DNA of 47,925 nt. Origin: Actinomycetota bacterium. Its GTDB lineage: Bacteria; Actinomycetota; Actinomycetes; Mycobacteriales; SCTD01. Numbering within the stretch: the first letter of the stretch is position 1; each line of letters begins with the position of its first letter. Under the pieces are notes generated by a model. It was given only the letters and a program-made list of their open reading frames with translations, was not told where the DNA came from and searched no databases. The translations under genes were made by a program, and so were the position numbers. Shown in pieces: positions 8,231 through 17,192 of the stretch. The stretch spans positions 1 through 47,925 of the forward strand of contig JAHWJP010000007.1 of the NCBI GenBank assembly GCA_019348355.1, written 5' to 3'.

Positions 8231-9495
8231 CCGCCGTGCTGCCCGACCTCGCGAACTACGACGTCGACGCAGTCCGCGCGGACTTCCCGATCCTGACGCG
8301 GGAGGTGTTCGGGCGGCCGCTGGTCTACCTCGACAACGCCTCCAGCTCGCAGAAGCCACGCCAGGTGCTCGACGCCGAGCGGTCCTTCGTCGAGCAGCAC
8401 TACAGCAACGTGCACCGCGGTGTGCACACGCTCTCGCAGGAGGCCACCGATGCGTACGAGTCGGCGCGCTCGACCGTCGCGGCCTTCCTCGGCGCGCGGC
8501 ACGAGGAGGTGGTGTTCACCAAGAACGCCACCGAGGCCTACAACCTGGTGGCCCACTCGTTCGGCAACGCTCCGGCCGGCTCGCCGTTCCACCTCGGCCC
8601 GGGCGACGAGGTCTGCGTCACCGAGATGGAGCACCACTCCAACCTGGTGCCGTGGCAGATGCTCTGCGAGCGCACCGGCGCGACGCTGCGCTGGCTGCCG
8701 CTCACCGACGACGGCCGGCTCGACCTGACCGACCTCGACACCCTGGTCAACGAGCGCACCCGGATCCTTGCGTTCGTGCACATCAGCAACATCCTGGGCA
8801 CCGCCAACCCGGTCGACGTGCTGGTCGCGCGGGCCCGCGAGGTCGGCGCCTTCACCCTGCTCGACGGCGCGCAGTCGGCGCCGCACCAGAGCGTCGACGT
8901 CACCGCGCTCGGGGTCGACTTCTTCGCCCTCACCGGTCACAAGATGCTGGCGCCCTCCGGCATCGGCGTGCTCTGGGGGCGCAAGGAGCTGCTCGACGCG
9001 ATGCCGCCGTTCATGGGTGGCGGCTCGATGATCGAGGTCGTGCAGATGTCGGGCTCGACCTACGCGCCGGCGCCCGAGCGCTTCGAGGCCGGCACCCCGA
9101 TGATCAGCCAGGCCGTGGGCCTGGCTGCAGCCTGCGACTACCTGTCGGCGGTCGGGCTGGACCGGATTGCGGCCCACGAGCGGGCGCTGACCGCGCAGCT
9201 GATCGACGGCATCCGCGCTCTGGGGGGGGTCCGGGTGATCGGACCGGACACGATCGAGATGCGCGGCGCCGCAGTGAGCTTCGCGATCGACGACGTGCAC
9301 CCGCACGACGTCGGCCAGTCGCTCGACGAGCTCGGGATCGCGGTGCGGGTCGGCCACCACTGCGCCTTCCCGGTGTGCCGCCGTTACGGGGTGGCCGCAA
9401 CCACCCGGGCGTCGTCCTACCTCTACACGACGGCCGCCGAGATCGACGTGCTGCTCGAGGGGATCGTCACCGTGCAGCGCTTCTGGAGGCGCTGA
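8227..9495 (+). CDS. sufS: Cysteine desulfurase SufS
   Basis: A PLP-dependent enzyme that removes sulfur from L-cysteine as a persulfide for cluster assembly. The 422-residue protein carries the PLP-binding lysine K239 in the motif LTGHKMLAPSGIGVLWG, the histidine pair at EHHSN for cofactor stacking, and the persulfide cysteine C379 in RVGHHCAFP. It is a class II (SufS/CsdA type) desulfurase. The ATG overlaps the sufC stop by four bases. The adjacent SufU is its likely sulfur acceptor. Confidence 0.96.
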   Translation: MTAVLPDLANYDVDAVRADFPILTREVFGRPLVYLDNASSSQKPRQVLDAERSFVEQHYSNVHRGVHTLSQEATDAYESARSTVAAFLGARHEEVVFTKNATEAYNLVAHSFGNAPAGSPFHLGPGDEVCVTEMEHHSNLVPWQMLCERTGATLRWLPLTDDGRLDLTDLDTLVNERTRILAFVHISNILGTANPVDVLVARAREVGAFTLLDGAQSAPHQSVDVTALGVDFFALTGHKMLAPSGIGVLWGRKELLDAMPPFMGGGSMIEVVQMSGSTYAPAPERFEAGTPMISQAVGLAAACDYLSAVGLDRIAAHERALTAQLIDGIRALGGVRVIGPDTIEMRGAAVSFAIDDVHPHDVGQSLDELGIAVRVGHHCAFPVCRRYGVAATTRASSYLYTTAAEIDVLLEGIVTVQRFWRR

Positions 9496-9496
9496 G

Positions 9497-9952
9497 GTGT
9501 CGAACGAGTCGCTCTACCAGGAGATCATCCTCGACCACTACCGCAACCCGCACCACTCCGGGCTGCGCGACCCGTACGACGTCGAGGTGCACCACGTGAA
9601 CCCGACGTGCGGCGACGAGGTGACGCTGCGGGTGCAGGTGGCCGGCGGTGTCGTGCAGGACGTCTCGTACGACGGGCAGGGCTGCTCGATCAGCCAGGCC
9701 AGCACCTCGGTGATGACCGACCTGGTCATCGGCAGGGGCGTCGAGCAGGCGATGCAGACCTCCGAGGCGTTCCTCGCGCTGATGCAAAGCCGCGGGCAGC
9801 TCGAGCCCGATGAGGACGTGCTGGAGGACGGCATCGCTTTCGCGGGGGTGTCGCGCTACCCGGCGCGCGTCAAGTGCGCGCTGCTCGGGTGGATGGCATG
9901 GAAGGACGCGACCGCACAGGCGGTCGCGGCGAGCGCAGGAGGAGCGTCATGA
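9497..9952 (+). CDS. sufU: SufU sulfurtransferase
   Basis: In Gram-positive bacteria SufU is a zinc protein that accepts persulfide sulfur from SufS and passes it to SufBCD. It is not an IscU-type scaffold. The 151-residue product has the ligands C38 and D40 (TCGDE), C63 (GQGCSISQAS) and C127 (RVKCALLGW), and the insertion between the last two that separates SufU from IscU. The start is GTG at 9497, one base after the sufS stop, with GGAGGC at 9485-9490 as ribosome binding site. The stop overlaps the next gene. Confidence 0.94.
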   Translation: MSNESLYQEIILDHYRNPHHSGLRDPYDVEVHHVNPTCGDEVTLRVQVAGGVVQDVSYDGQGCSISQASTSVMTDLVIGRGVEQAMQTSEAFLALMQSRGQLEPDEDVLEDGIAFAGVSRYPARVKCALLGWMAWKDATAQAVAASAGGAS

Positions 9953-10365
9953 ACGAAGCCACCGGCACTGAGACCGACTTGGCCAGCCCGACCATGCGAC
10001 CGCTGCCCAAGGAGCACGTCCATGTGACGCCGACCGCCGGCGACACCCCGCGCCAGCGCCCGAGCGAGGACGACATCACCGAGGCGATGAAGGACGTCGT
10101 CGACCCCGAGCTCGGCATCAACGTCGTTGATCTCGGCCTGCTCTACGGCAACCAGGTGCACGACGACAACACCGTCACCCTGGACATGACGCTGACCTCG
10201 GCGGCCTGCCCCCTGACCGACGTGATCGAGGACCAGACCCGCAACGCGCTCGCGCCGCTGGTGGACGACGTCCGCATCAACTGGGTGTGGATGCCGCCGT
10301 GGGGTCCGGACAAGATCACCGACGACGGCCGGGACCAGCTGCGGGCGCTGGGCTTCAACGTCTAG
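9949..10365 (+). CDS. sufT: MIP18/DUF59 family Fe-S assembly factor (SufT)
   Basis: The 138-residue protein has an N-terminal extension of about 40 residues, then a DUF59 domain with the motif DVVDPELGINVVDLGLLY and the conserved segment TSAACPLTDVI, whose cysteine is expected to be functional. SufT proteins help Fe-S maturation. In Staphylococcus SufT is needed when demand for clusters is high. The ATG at 9949 overlaps the sufU TGA. The in-frame ATG at 9874 lies inside sufU and is rejected. This is the last gene of the operon; a hairpin (element B copy 3) follows 13 bases later. Confidence 0.93.
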   Translation: MNEATGTETDLASPTMRPLPKEHVHVTPTAGDTPRQRPSEDDITEAMKDVVDPELGINVVDLGLLYGNQVHDDNTVTLDMTLTSAACPLTDVIEDQTRNALAPLVDDVRINWVWMPPWGPDKITDDGRDQLRALGFNV

Positions 10366-10378
10366 CCTCGAGCCGGAG

Positions 10379-10441
10379 GCCTTGCGGTGATCTGGTGGGC
10401 GAGGCGCCGGCGTGTCGCGCCCAGCAGGCCGCCGCAAGGGC
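10379..10441. repeat. Palindromic element B, copy 3 (diverged), probable suf operon terminator
   Basis: A hairpin of about 24 bp with a few mismatches begins 13 bases after the sufT stop. CCTTGCGG near 10380 pairs with CCGCAAGG near 10432, and inside it TGGGCG pairs with CGCCCA around a loop with GCGCCGGCGTG. The right half, read on the minus strand (CTTGCGG, then CGGCCTGCTGGG), matches the left arm of element B copies 1 and 2. By position it would terminate the suf operon. Confidence 0.7.
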
Positions 10442-10443
10442 GC

Positions 10444-10934
10444 TCAGGTCCGGGTCCGGGTCCGGGTGAGCCGGTCGGGGATGGTGTCCTGGTCCAGGAG
10501 GTGGGCTCGTCGCAGCACCCGCGCCACGGTCTGCTCGCGCAGACGCCTGACGTCGAACCAGGTGACGCGCTCGGTCCACCACCCATAGAGCTCGGTCCTG
10601 TCGTCGCGCCGCCGGTCCTTGGCGACCATGGCCGCGCCGGAGTGTGCGGCCTTGCCGTCGCTCTCGACCGCCAGCCTCCTCGTGCGGTCGCCCAGGTCGA
10701 AGCGGGCGACGAGCCGACTCCGATCGTCGAACAGCTGGACCTGCGGCTCGAGATCGGGCAGCACGGGAGTGAGCAGCAGCCGCGTCAGGGTCTCCGACGG
10801 ACCCCCGGCCAGACGGTCTGCCATCGGCCGGTCAGGAGCCGGCCTCGTACGGCGTCGGGGCTGAGCAGGGCAAGCGCCTGGCCGCGTGTCCACACGCCAT
10901 GTGTGAGGGGGCCCAGTGAGCTGAGGTCAGCCAT
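10444..10934 (-). pseudogene. Remnant of a DUF559/AbiEi-like endonuclease-domain protein
   Basis: Two pieces of one protein family are found in different frames. The N-terminal piece (10934-10785, 49 codons from ATG) has the small HTH start typical of these proteins (LTHGVWTRGQALALLSPDAV). The C-terminal piece (about 10815-10444) has the nuclease-like end with LFDDRSRLVARFDLGD, LAVESDGKAAH and the final helix. Family members are about 280-320 residues, so roughly 130 central residues are missing, and the join near 10800-10815 also shifts frame. The catalytic-type motif reads VESDGKAAH where VEYDGxxH is usual. The gene ends in a short GTCCGG tandem. Family assignment is from recollection of such proteins. 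Confidence 0.7.
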
Positions 10935-11008
10935 GTACCCGACCGTGCCGCTCCGCGGGCGTTCCCGGAAGCCCCGTTGCCAGATCTGTGGATGACGCCG
11001 GGGTCTGG

Positions 11009-11096
11009 GGGGCCACCTCTCCCGCCTGCGCTGGTTTGCTGGGGGAATCGCCGGGGCGTGTTCCCCAGCAGGCCACCGCAAGAAAGATCATCAGCC
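11009..11096 (-). repeat. Palindromic element B, copy 2
   Basis: The inverted copy of 115-202, with two mismatches in 88 bases, including the same TGCTGGGG / CCCCAGCA stem and CGCCCCGGCG loop. It lies downstream of the metallopeptidase gene (minus strand) and upstream of the decayed DUF559 gene. Such identity between copies 11 kb apart, outside any gene, indicates recent duplication or strong selection on the sequence. Confidence 0.85.
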
Positions 11097-11170
11097 GCGG
11101 AGGGTGGGGTAGGCGGGCGGGGGAGGGTGGGGGCAGGCGGGCCGCCGGGGATGGTGGGGCGGGCGGGTAG
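11097..11170 (+). repeat. G-rich minisatellite next to element B copy 2; G-quadruplex potential
   Basis: G-rich units, the reverse complement of the type seen at 40-114, abut element B. On the plus strand there are many G-runs of three to five separated by one to four bases, including GGGCGGGGGAGGGTGGGGG. This is a strong G-quadruplex pattern. No protein gene is supported here. Together with element B it fills the gap between the decayed gene and the metallopeptidase. Confidence 0.6.
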
Positions 11171-11192
11171 CGCCGTCGCTCTTTGGCGGGGC

Positions 11193-12068
11193 TCAGACGG
11201 TGGGGACGGAGAAGGTGTCGCAGTCGGCCGGGTTGCCGCGCGAAAGGCCGGTGCGGAACCACTTCTGGCGCTGCTCGGCTGAGCCATGGGTCCACGACTC
11301 CGGGTCGACCCGGCCGGCGGACTTCTCCTGGATCCGGTCGTCGCCGACGGCGGAGGCCGCCGACAGCCCCTCGGCAATGTCGGAGTCGTCGAGGGTCAGG
11401 AAGTCGCTCGACACGGCGCTCGCCGCCCACGCGCCGGCGTAGCAGTCCGCCTGCAGCTCGAGCCGCACCGAACCGGACTGCGGCCCTTCACCGTCACCGG
11501 ACCGCTGGAGGTCGGCGCTTCGCCCGGTGAGGTTCTGGATGTGGTGGCCGTACTCGTGGGCGATGACGTACGCCTGGGCGAAGTCACCGCCGGATGCGCC
11601 GTACTGCGTGCGCAGCACCTCGAAGAAGCTCAGGTCGAGGTAGATGCCACGGTCGGCCGGACAGTAGAAGGGTCCGACCGCCGAGGTCGCCGACCCGCAG
11701 CCGGTGGTGGTCGTGTCGCGAAACAGCTGCGTCGTCGCCGGCTCGTAGCCGCGCACCTGGCCGGCCCAGAAGCTCTGCACGCTGTTGACGACCCCGACGA
11801 CCCGGCAGTCCTCGTCCCGGTCGGCGTCAGCGCCGGTCCGGCAGCGCTGCTCGAGATCGGAGGTCGCGACCGGGGGTCCGCCGAGCGAGTCGGAGCCGCC
11901 GCCACCGCCGGTCAGGTCGGCCGGGTTGACGCCGAGCAGCAGCGCGACGATCAGACCGACCAGGCCCAGTCCACCGCCGCCGATGGCGACACCGCGCCCA
12001 CCGCCACGCCGGCCCCGGACATCGCTGACCTGGGAGGTGTCGAGCCGGGCACGGTCGTTGAAGTCCAC
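11193..12068 (-). CDS. Neutral zinc metallopeptidase (YpfJ/KPN_02809 family)
   Basis: A membrane-anchored zinc metallopeptidase of 291 residues. The N-terminus is polar and R/G-rich, followed by one membrane segment (GLVGLIVALLLGV, residues 36-48) and an external domain with the active-site motif HEYGHH at 171-176 and a downstream ELQADCYAG, whose glutamate is the likely third zinc ligand. Four cysteines in C76-C136 may form disulfides outside the cell. Length and layout are normal. The substrate is unknown. The start is ATG at 12068. The upstream gene at 12136 is divergent. Confidence 0.93.
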   Translation of the reverse strand: MDFNDRARLDTSQVSDVRGRRGGGRGVAIGGGGLGLVGLIVALLLGVNPADLTGGGGGSDSLGGPPVATSDLEQRCRTGADADRDEDCRVVGVVNSVQSFWAGQVRGYEPATTQLFRDTTTTGCGSATSAVGPFYCPADRGIYLDLSFFEVLRTQYGASGGDFAQAYVIAHEYGHHIQNLTGRSADLQRSGDGEGPQSGSVRLELQADCYAGAWAASAVSSDFLTLDDSDIAEGLSAASAVGDDRIQEKSAGRVDPESWTHGSAEQRQKWFRTGLSRGNPADCDTFSVPTV

Positions 12069-12135
12069 GGTTCTCCTTGGGAGGGTGCTGTGCGTACCCG
12101 CAGTGTGCCTGCAACGATCGGCTCATGGATGCCGC

Positions 12136-12680
12136 GTGAGGTCCAAGGCCGGCTACTGGATCGGCGGCGGGCTGATGGTTCTCGCCCTCCTCGGTTCGAT
12201 CCTGTACGGGTTCCTGTCCCTGAAGCAGACCGCCCGTACCGTCGAGGCCTTCCAGCGCGTCGACCTGCCGGGCACGGCGACGGTCGAGCTCGAGGCCCGC
12301 AAGTACATCATCTACGCCGAAGGGCCGGGTGCCGCCCAGAGCACCCCTGAGGTCGAGGTCGCGGTGACTGACCTGCGATCGCAGTCCCCGGTGTCGATCC
12401 GGCCCCACCTGACATCCCTGACCTACTCGTTCGGCACGGCCGGCTCCGCGGTGGTGACGGTGACCCCACCGCAGGCCGGCAGCTATGAGATACGCGCCTC
12501 CAGCACCGATGGGGGGCCACCACGCTGGCCCTGGGCGACAGTGTCGCCGGCGGGATCCTTCGCACCATCCTGGGCGCGTTCGCCGTGGGTGGCGTCCTCG
12601 GTGTCAGCGGGCTGATCCTGGTGATCGTCATCGGCGTGCGACACGCGATACGGCATTCGCGACGGCCGCCCGGGGCGTAG
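12136..12680 (+). pseudogene. Two-TM membrane protein gene interrupted by a frameshift in a G-run
   Basis: GTG at 12136 opens a protein with a TM segment (GGGLMVLALLGSILYGF) and a soluble domain of about 90 residues ending GSYEIRASSTDGG. After the run of six G at 12511-12516 the frame continues with non-protein-like sequence and stops at 12615. In the +1-corrected frame (one extra G) it reads GATTLALGDSVAGG, then a second TM segment (GVLGVSGLILVIVIGV) and a basic tail, to TAG at 12678-12680. The corrected product would be about 181 residues, TM-domain-TM. This is either a real phase-variable or inactivating indel or a sequencing error in the homopolymer. I do not recognise the function. Confidence 0.7.
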
Positions 12681-12709
12681 CGCCCGCGCAGCGCGCCGCC
12701 GCCGACGCG

Positions 12710-12760
12710 TACCCTGTCGTTGTGCCCTTGACGACCGACTGAGCCGGCGCGAGCCGCCGC
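12710..12760 (+). promoter_or_regulatory. Possible leaderless mini-ORF and hairpin upstream of the ABC-F gene
   Basis: TACCCT at 12710-12715 fits a -10 box. Seven bases on, GTG at 12722 begins a six-codon ORF (VPLTTD, stop at 12740-12742) that would start at the first base of the transcript. It is followed by a short strong hairpin, CGGC-GCGA-GCCG, before the ABC-F ATG. Leader peptides with attenuators control several ABC-F resistance genes, but nothing here proves such control. Confidence 0.3.
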
Positions 12761-12791
12761 CCGCCCTGTCGTCCCCCGAGGAGCCCTCCGC

Positions 12792-14384
<1,593 letters not shown>

Positions 14385-14416
14385 GTCGCGGGTGCCGACC
14401 ACCACCTGCGCGCGCG

Positions 14417-14475
14417 ACTTCCCCTGCGGGATGGCACGTCTGCGCCCCCTGTCGGTGTCGTTTGGCAGGGGAAGT
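14417..14475. terminator. Hairpin between the convergent ABC-F and iron-importer genes
   Basis: ACTTCCCCTGC at 14417-14427 pairs perfectly with GCAGGGGAAGT at 14465-14475 around a 37-base loop. It lies between the stop of the ABC-F gene (14384) and the end of the importer operon (14511). It probably terminates both. The sequence is unrelated to elements A-C. Confidence 0.6.
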
Positions 14476-14510
14476 GCCGGGGTGGGGCGGGGACCAAGGG
14501 GCGCCCGACC

Positions 14511-15560
14511 TCAGGCCGGGAAGACCACCACCGGACCGCGCACCCCGACGCGTACGCGCGCACCCACCTCCGGCAGCGGGTGCCCGGGCGTGCGGGCCGT
14601 CGCGGTGGTCCCGCCGGGCAGCGACAGGCGCAGCAGCGCGTCGTGGCCGTAGAACTCCCGGGCGGCGACGACGGCGTCCACGCAGGGCAGGTCGGCGGGT
14701 CCGATCTCGAGTTGTTCAGGACGTACGACGACAGCGACCTCACCGCCGGCCGGCGACGACGTCGTGTGGGCGCCGAGCGGCGAGCTCACCGCTCCGGCGG
14801 CGGCCCGCCCGGGCAGCACGATCGTCTCACCGACGAAGGTCGCGACCCCGAGATCGGCTGGGTGGGCGTAGACCGACCACGGGTCGGCGGCTTGCACCAC
14901 CCGGCCGTCCCGCACGACGGCGACGATGTCCGCGACCGACAGCGCCTCCTGCTGGTCGTGGGTGACGAGCACCGCGGAGGCGCCGGCAGCGCACAGCGAG
15001 GCGCGCACCTCGGCGCGCACGGTCGCGCGCAGCCCGGCGTCGAGGGCGCTGAACGGCTCGTCGAGCAGGACGAGCGAGGGGTTCGGCGCAAGGGCCCGCG
15101 CTACCGCGACGCGCTGCTGCTGGCCACCGGACAGCTCGTGTGGCATGCGCGCCCCGAGGCCGGTGAGCCCGACCAGCTCGAGGACCTCCTCCGGGCGCGG
15201 ACCGCGCCGGGACGCGCGCGGCAGGCCGAAGGCGACGTTGTCGTGCACCGACAGATGGGGGAACAGCGCCCCCTCCTGCGGCACGATGCCGACCCGGCGC
15301 CGTTCGGGCGCGACGTGGCGGTCCCTGCCGGTCTCGGAACAACCGGCGACGAGCTGCCCGCCGACCTCGACCGTCCCGGCTTCGAGTCGCTCGAAGCCGG
15401 CGACGACCCGGAGCAGGGTCGTCTTGCCGCAGCCGGACGGGCCGAGCAGGGCGACAAGAGAACCGACCGGCACGTCGAGATCCAGCCCGGTCAGCACCGG
15501 CGCGGCGTAGGACTTGTGCACCCCGCGCACCCGCAGGGCGAGGGCGCTCTGGGCGGTCAC
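14511..15560 (-). CDS. fbpC: Ferric iron ABC transporter ATP-binding protein
   Basis: A 349-residue importer ATPase of the FbpC/PotA group. Walker A is GPSGCGKTT, the Q-loop reads VPQEGALFPHLSV, the signature is LSGGQQQR, and Walker B reads LLDEPFSALD. A C-terminal TOBE-like regulatory domain follows (VVVRPEQLEIG and EFYGHDALLRLSLPGG). The GTG at 15560 overlaps the permease stop (GTGA), so the much longer open frame upstream is a shadow of the permease. It is the third gene of the fbpA-fbpB-fbpC operon. Confidence 0.92.
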   Translation of the reverse strand: MTAQSALALRVRGVHKSYAAPVLTGLDLDVPVGSLVALLGPSGCGKTTLLRVVAGFERLEAGTVEVGGQLVAGCSETGRDRHVAPERRRVGIVPQEGALFPHLSVHDNVAFGLPRASRRGPRPEEVLELVGLTGLGARMPHELSGGQQQRVAVARALAPNPSLVLLDEPFSALDAGLRATVRAEVRASLCAAGASAVLVTHDQQEALSVADIVAVVRDGRVVQAADPWSVYAHPADLGVATFVGETIVLPGRAAAGAVSSPLGAHTTSSPAGGEVAVVVRPEQLEIGPADLPCVDAVVAAREFYGHDALLRLSLPGGTTATARTPGHPLPEVGARVRVGVRGPVVVFPA

Positions 15561-17185
15561 CCGCGCCCTCCCGGGGGCCGGTCGAGGGCGCCGGTGCGGA
15601 CGCCGAGCAGGTAGGTCGGGACGGCGGACAGCAGGACGAGAAGCGCGGCGTACGGCGCTGCGGCGGAGTAGGCGGCGACCCCCGTCTCGGTCCACAGCCT
15701 GGTGGCGAGCGTCTGGGAGCCCAGCGGCTGCAGGAGCAGCGTCGCCGGCAGCTCCTTCATGCAGGTGAGGAAGACGAGCACCGCGCCGGCGGCGATCCCG
15801 GGGGCAGCAAGCGGCAGCGTGACCCGGCGCAGGACGGCGAGCGGCCGCGCGCCGGTGCTGCGCGCGACCTCCTCGAGCCCGGGCGGCGACTGCGCGGCGG
15901 AGGCGTGCACCGCCCCGACGGCGAGCGGCAGGAACAGCACGGCGTAGGCCAGCACCAGCACGGGCGTGCGCTGGTAGAGCGGGAAGGCGTAGCGCACGGA
16001 CAAAAAGACGAGCGCGAAGGCCACGACGATCCCGGGCAGGGCGTGTCCGGCCCACGACGCCCGCTCCAGCAGCCGGGGCAGCCGGCCGCTCCGGCGGGCG
16101 GCCAGCACTCCGACGGGTACGGCGAGCACCGTCGTCGCGAGGGCGCCGAGGGCCGCGAAGGTGAGCGTCGTCAGTGCCGCGCCACCGACGTCCAGGGCCG
16201 GGAAGCCGCCGCGCACGCCCACCGACGTCCAGTAGAGCAGGGCTGCGGCGGGAACCCCCAGCGACAGCGTGGCGACGGCGACAGGCACGATCACCGCCGG
16301 CAGCCGCAAGCGACCCAGCCGGACAGTCGCGCCGACGCGGGCGCCACCACGACCGACCCGGGAGTACGACGCCCGACCGCGGCTGCGCGCCTCCAGCCAG
16401 ACGAGGACCAGCGTCACGGCGACGAGCAGCAGCCCGAGCACGGCTGCCGGCGTCCGGTCGAAGGAGGAGCGGTAGGAGGTGTAGATGACCCGCGTGAAGG
16501 CGTCGAAACGCATGATCGACACCGCGCCGAAGTCGCTCAGCGCGTAGAGCGCCACCAGCAGTCCGCCGGCGGCCAAGGCCGGCCGCAGCTGCGGCAGCGT
16601 CGCCCGGCGGAAGGCCTGCCACGGCGAAAGACCCAGCGAGCGGGCGACCTCCTCCCCGGCCGGGTCCATCCGCCGCAGGGCGGCCGCGACGGGTAGTAGG
16701 ACGTAGGGGTAGGAGCAGGCCGTCAGGACGACAAAGGCGCCGAGAAAGCCGGACAGCCTGGGCAGCAGCGAGATCCAGGCGAAGCCGGCGACGTAGGTGG
16801 GGACGGCCAGCGGCAGGGCCGCGACGACCGCCCAGCCGCGCCGCCAGGGCAGGTCGGACCGGACGGTCAGCCAGGCGAGGGCGACGCCGATCACCAGGCA
16901 GGCGGTCGTGACCGCGCCGGCCAGCAGCAGGCTGCGGATCAGCAGCCGCAGCGTGCGCTCGCGCAGGAGCACGTCCCCGACGACACCGGCCCCCTGCTCG
17001 AAGGCCCGGACGGCGAGGTAGAGCATCGGCAGCAGGGCGATCGCCGCCGTCAGGCAGGCAGGGACGACCAGCAGCAGCGGCGGGCGGCTGCGCCGACCGG
17101 CCCGCACAGCCCGGCGGCCCGGCTCGGCGCTCCCGGCGGGGGGCGCGGATGCCGGGGCCGGTGCGCCGGTCAGCAGCTCGGTCAT
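15557..17185 (-). CDS. fbpB: Ferric iron ABC transporter permease
   Basis: A 542-residue double permease: two fused halves, each with about six membrane segments and an EAA loop (EEVARSLGLSPWQAFRRATLPQL in the first, given here in parts, and EEVARSTGARPLAVLRRVTLPLA in the second). This is the organisation of FbpB/SfuB-type ferric importers. ATG at 17185 lies seven bases after the binding-protein stop. A 45-residue A/P/R-rich cytoplasmic N-terminus precedes the first TM segment. It works with the lipoprotein and ATPase of the same operon. Confidence 0.92.
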   Translation of the reverse strand: MTELLTGAPAPASAPPAGSAEPGRRAVRAGRRSRPPLLLVVPACLTAAIALLPMLYLAVRAFEQGAGVVGDVLLRERTLRLLIRSLLLAGAVTTACLVIGVALAWLTVRSDLPWRRGWAVVAALPLAVPTYVAGFAWISLLPRLSGFLGAFVVLTACSYPYVLLPVAAALRRMDPAGEEVARSLGLSPWQAFRRATLPQLRPALAAGGLLVALYALSDFGAVSIMRFDAFTRVIYTSYRSSFDRTPAAVLGLLLVAVTLVLVWLEARSRGRASYSRVGRGGARVGATVRLGRLRLPAVIVPVAVATLSLGVPAAALLYWTSVGVRGGFPALDVGGAALTTLTFAALGALATTVLAVPVGVLAARRSGRLPRLLERASWAGHALPGIVVAFALVFLSVRYAFPLYQRTPVLVLAYAVLFLPLAVGAVHASAAQSPPGLEEVARSTGARPLAVLRRVTLPLAAPGIAAGAVLVFLTCMKELPATLLLQPLGSQTLATRLWTETGVAAYSAAAPYAALLVLLSAVPTYLLGVRTGALDRPPGGRG

Positions 17186-17192
17186 CGGCGGC

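Noticed and set aside
10516-10934. A short intact AbiEi-type antitoxin gene
   Set aside because: The two halves are in different frames and the middle is missing, so no single functional frame exists.
14511-16622. A 703-codon minus-strand frame including the importer ATPase
   Set aside because: Sequence before GTG 15560 is the permease read in the wrong frame.
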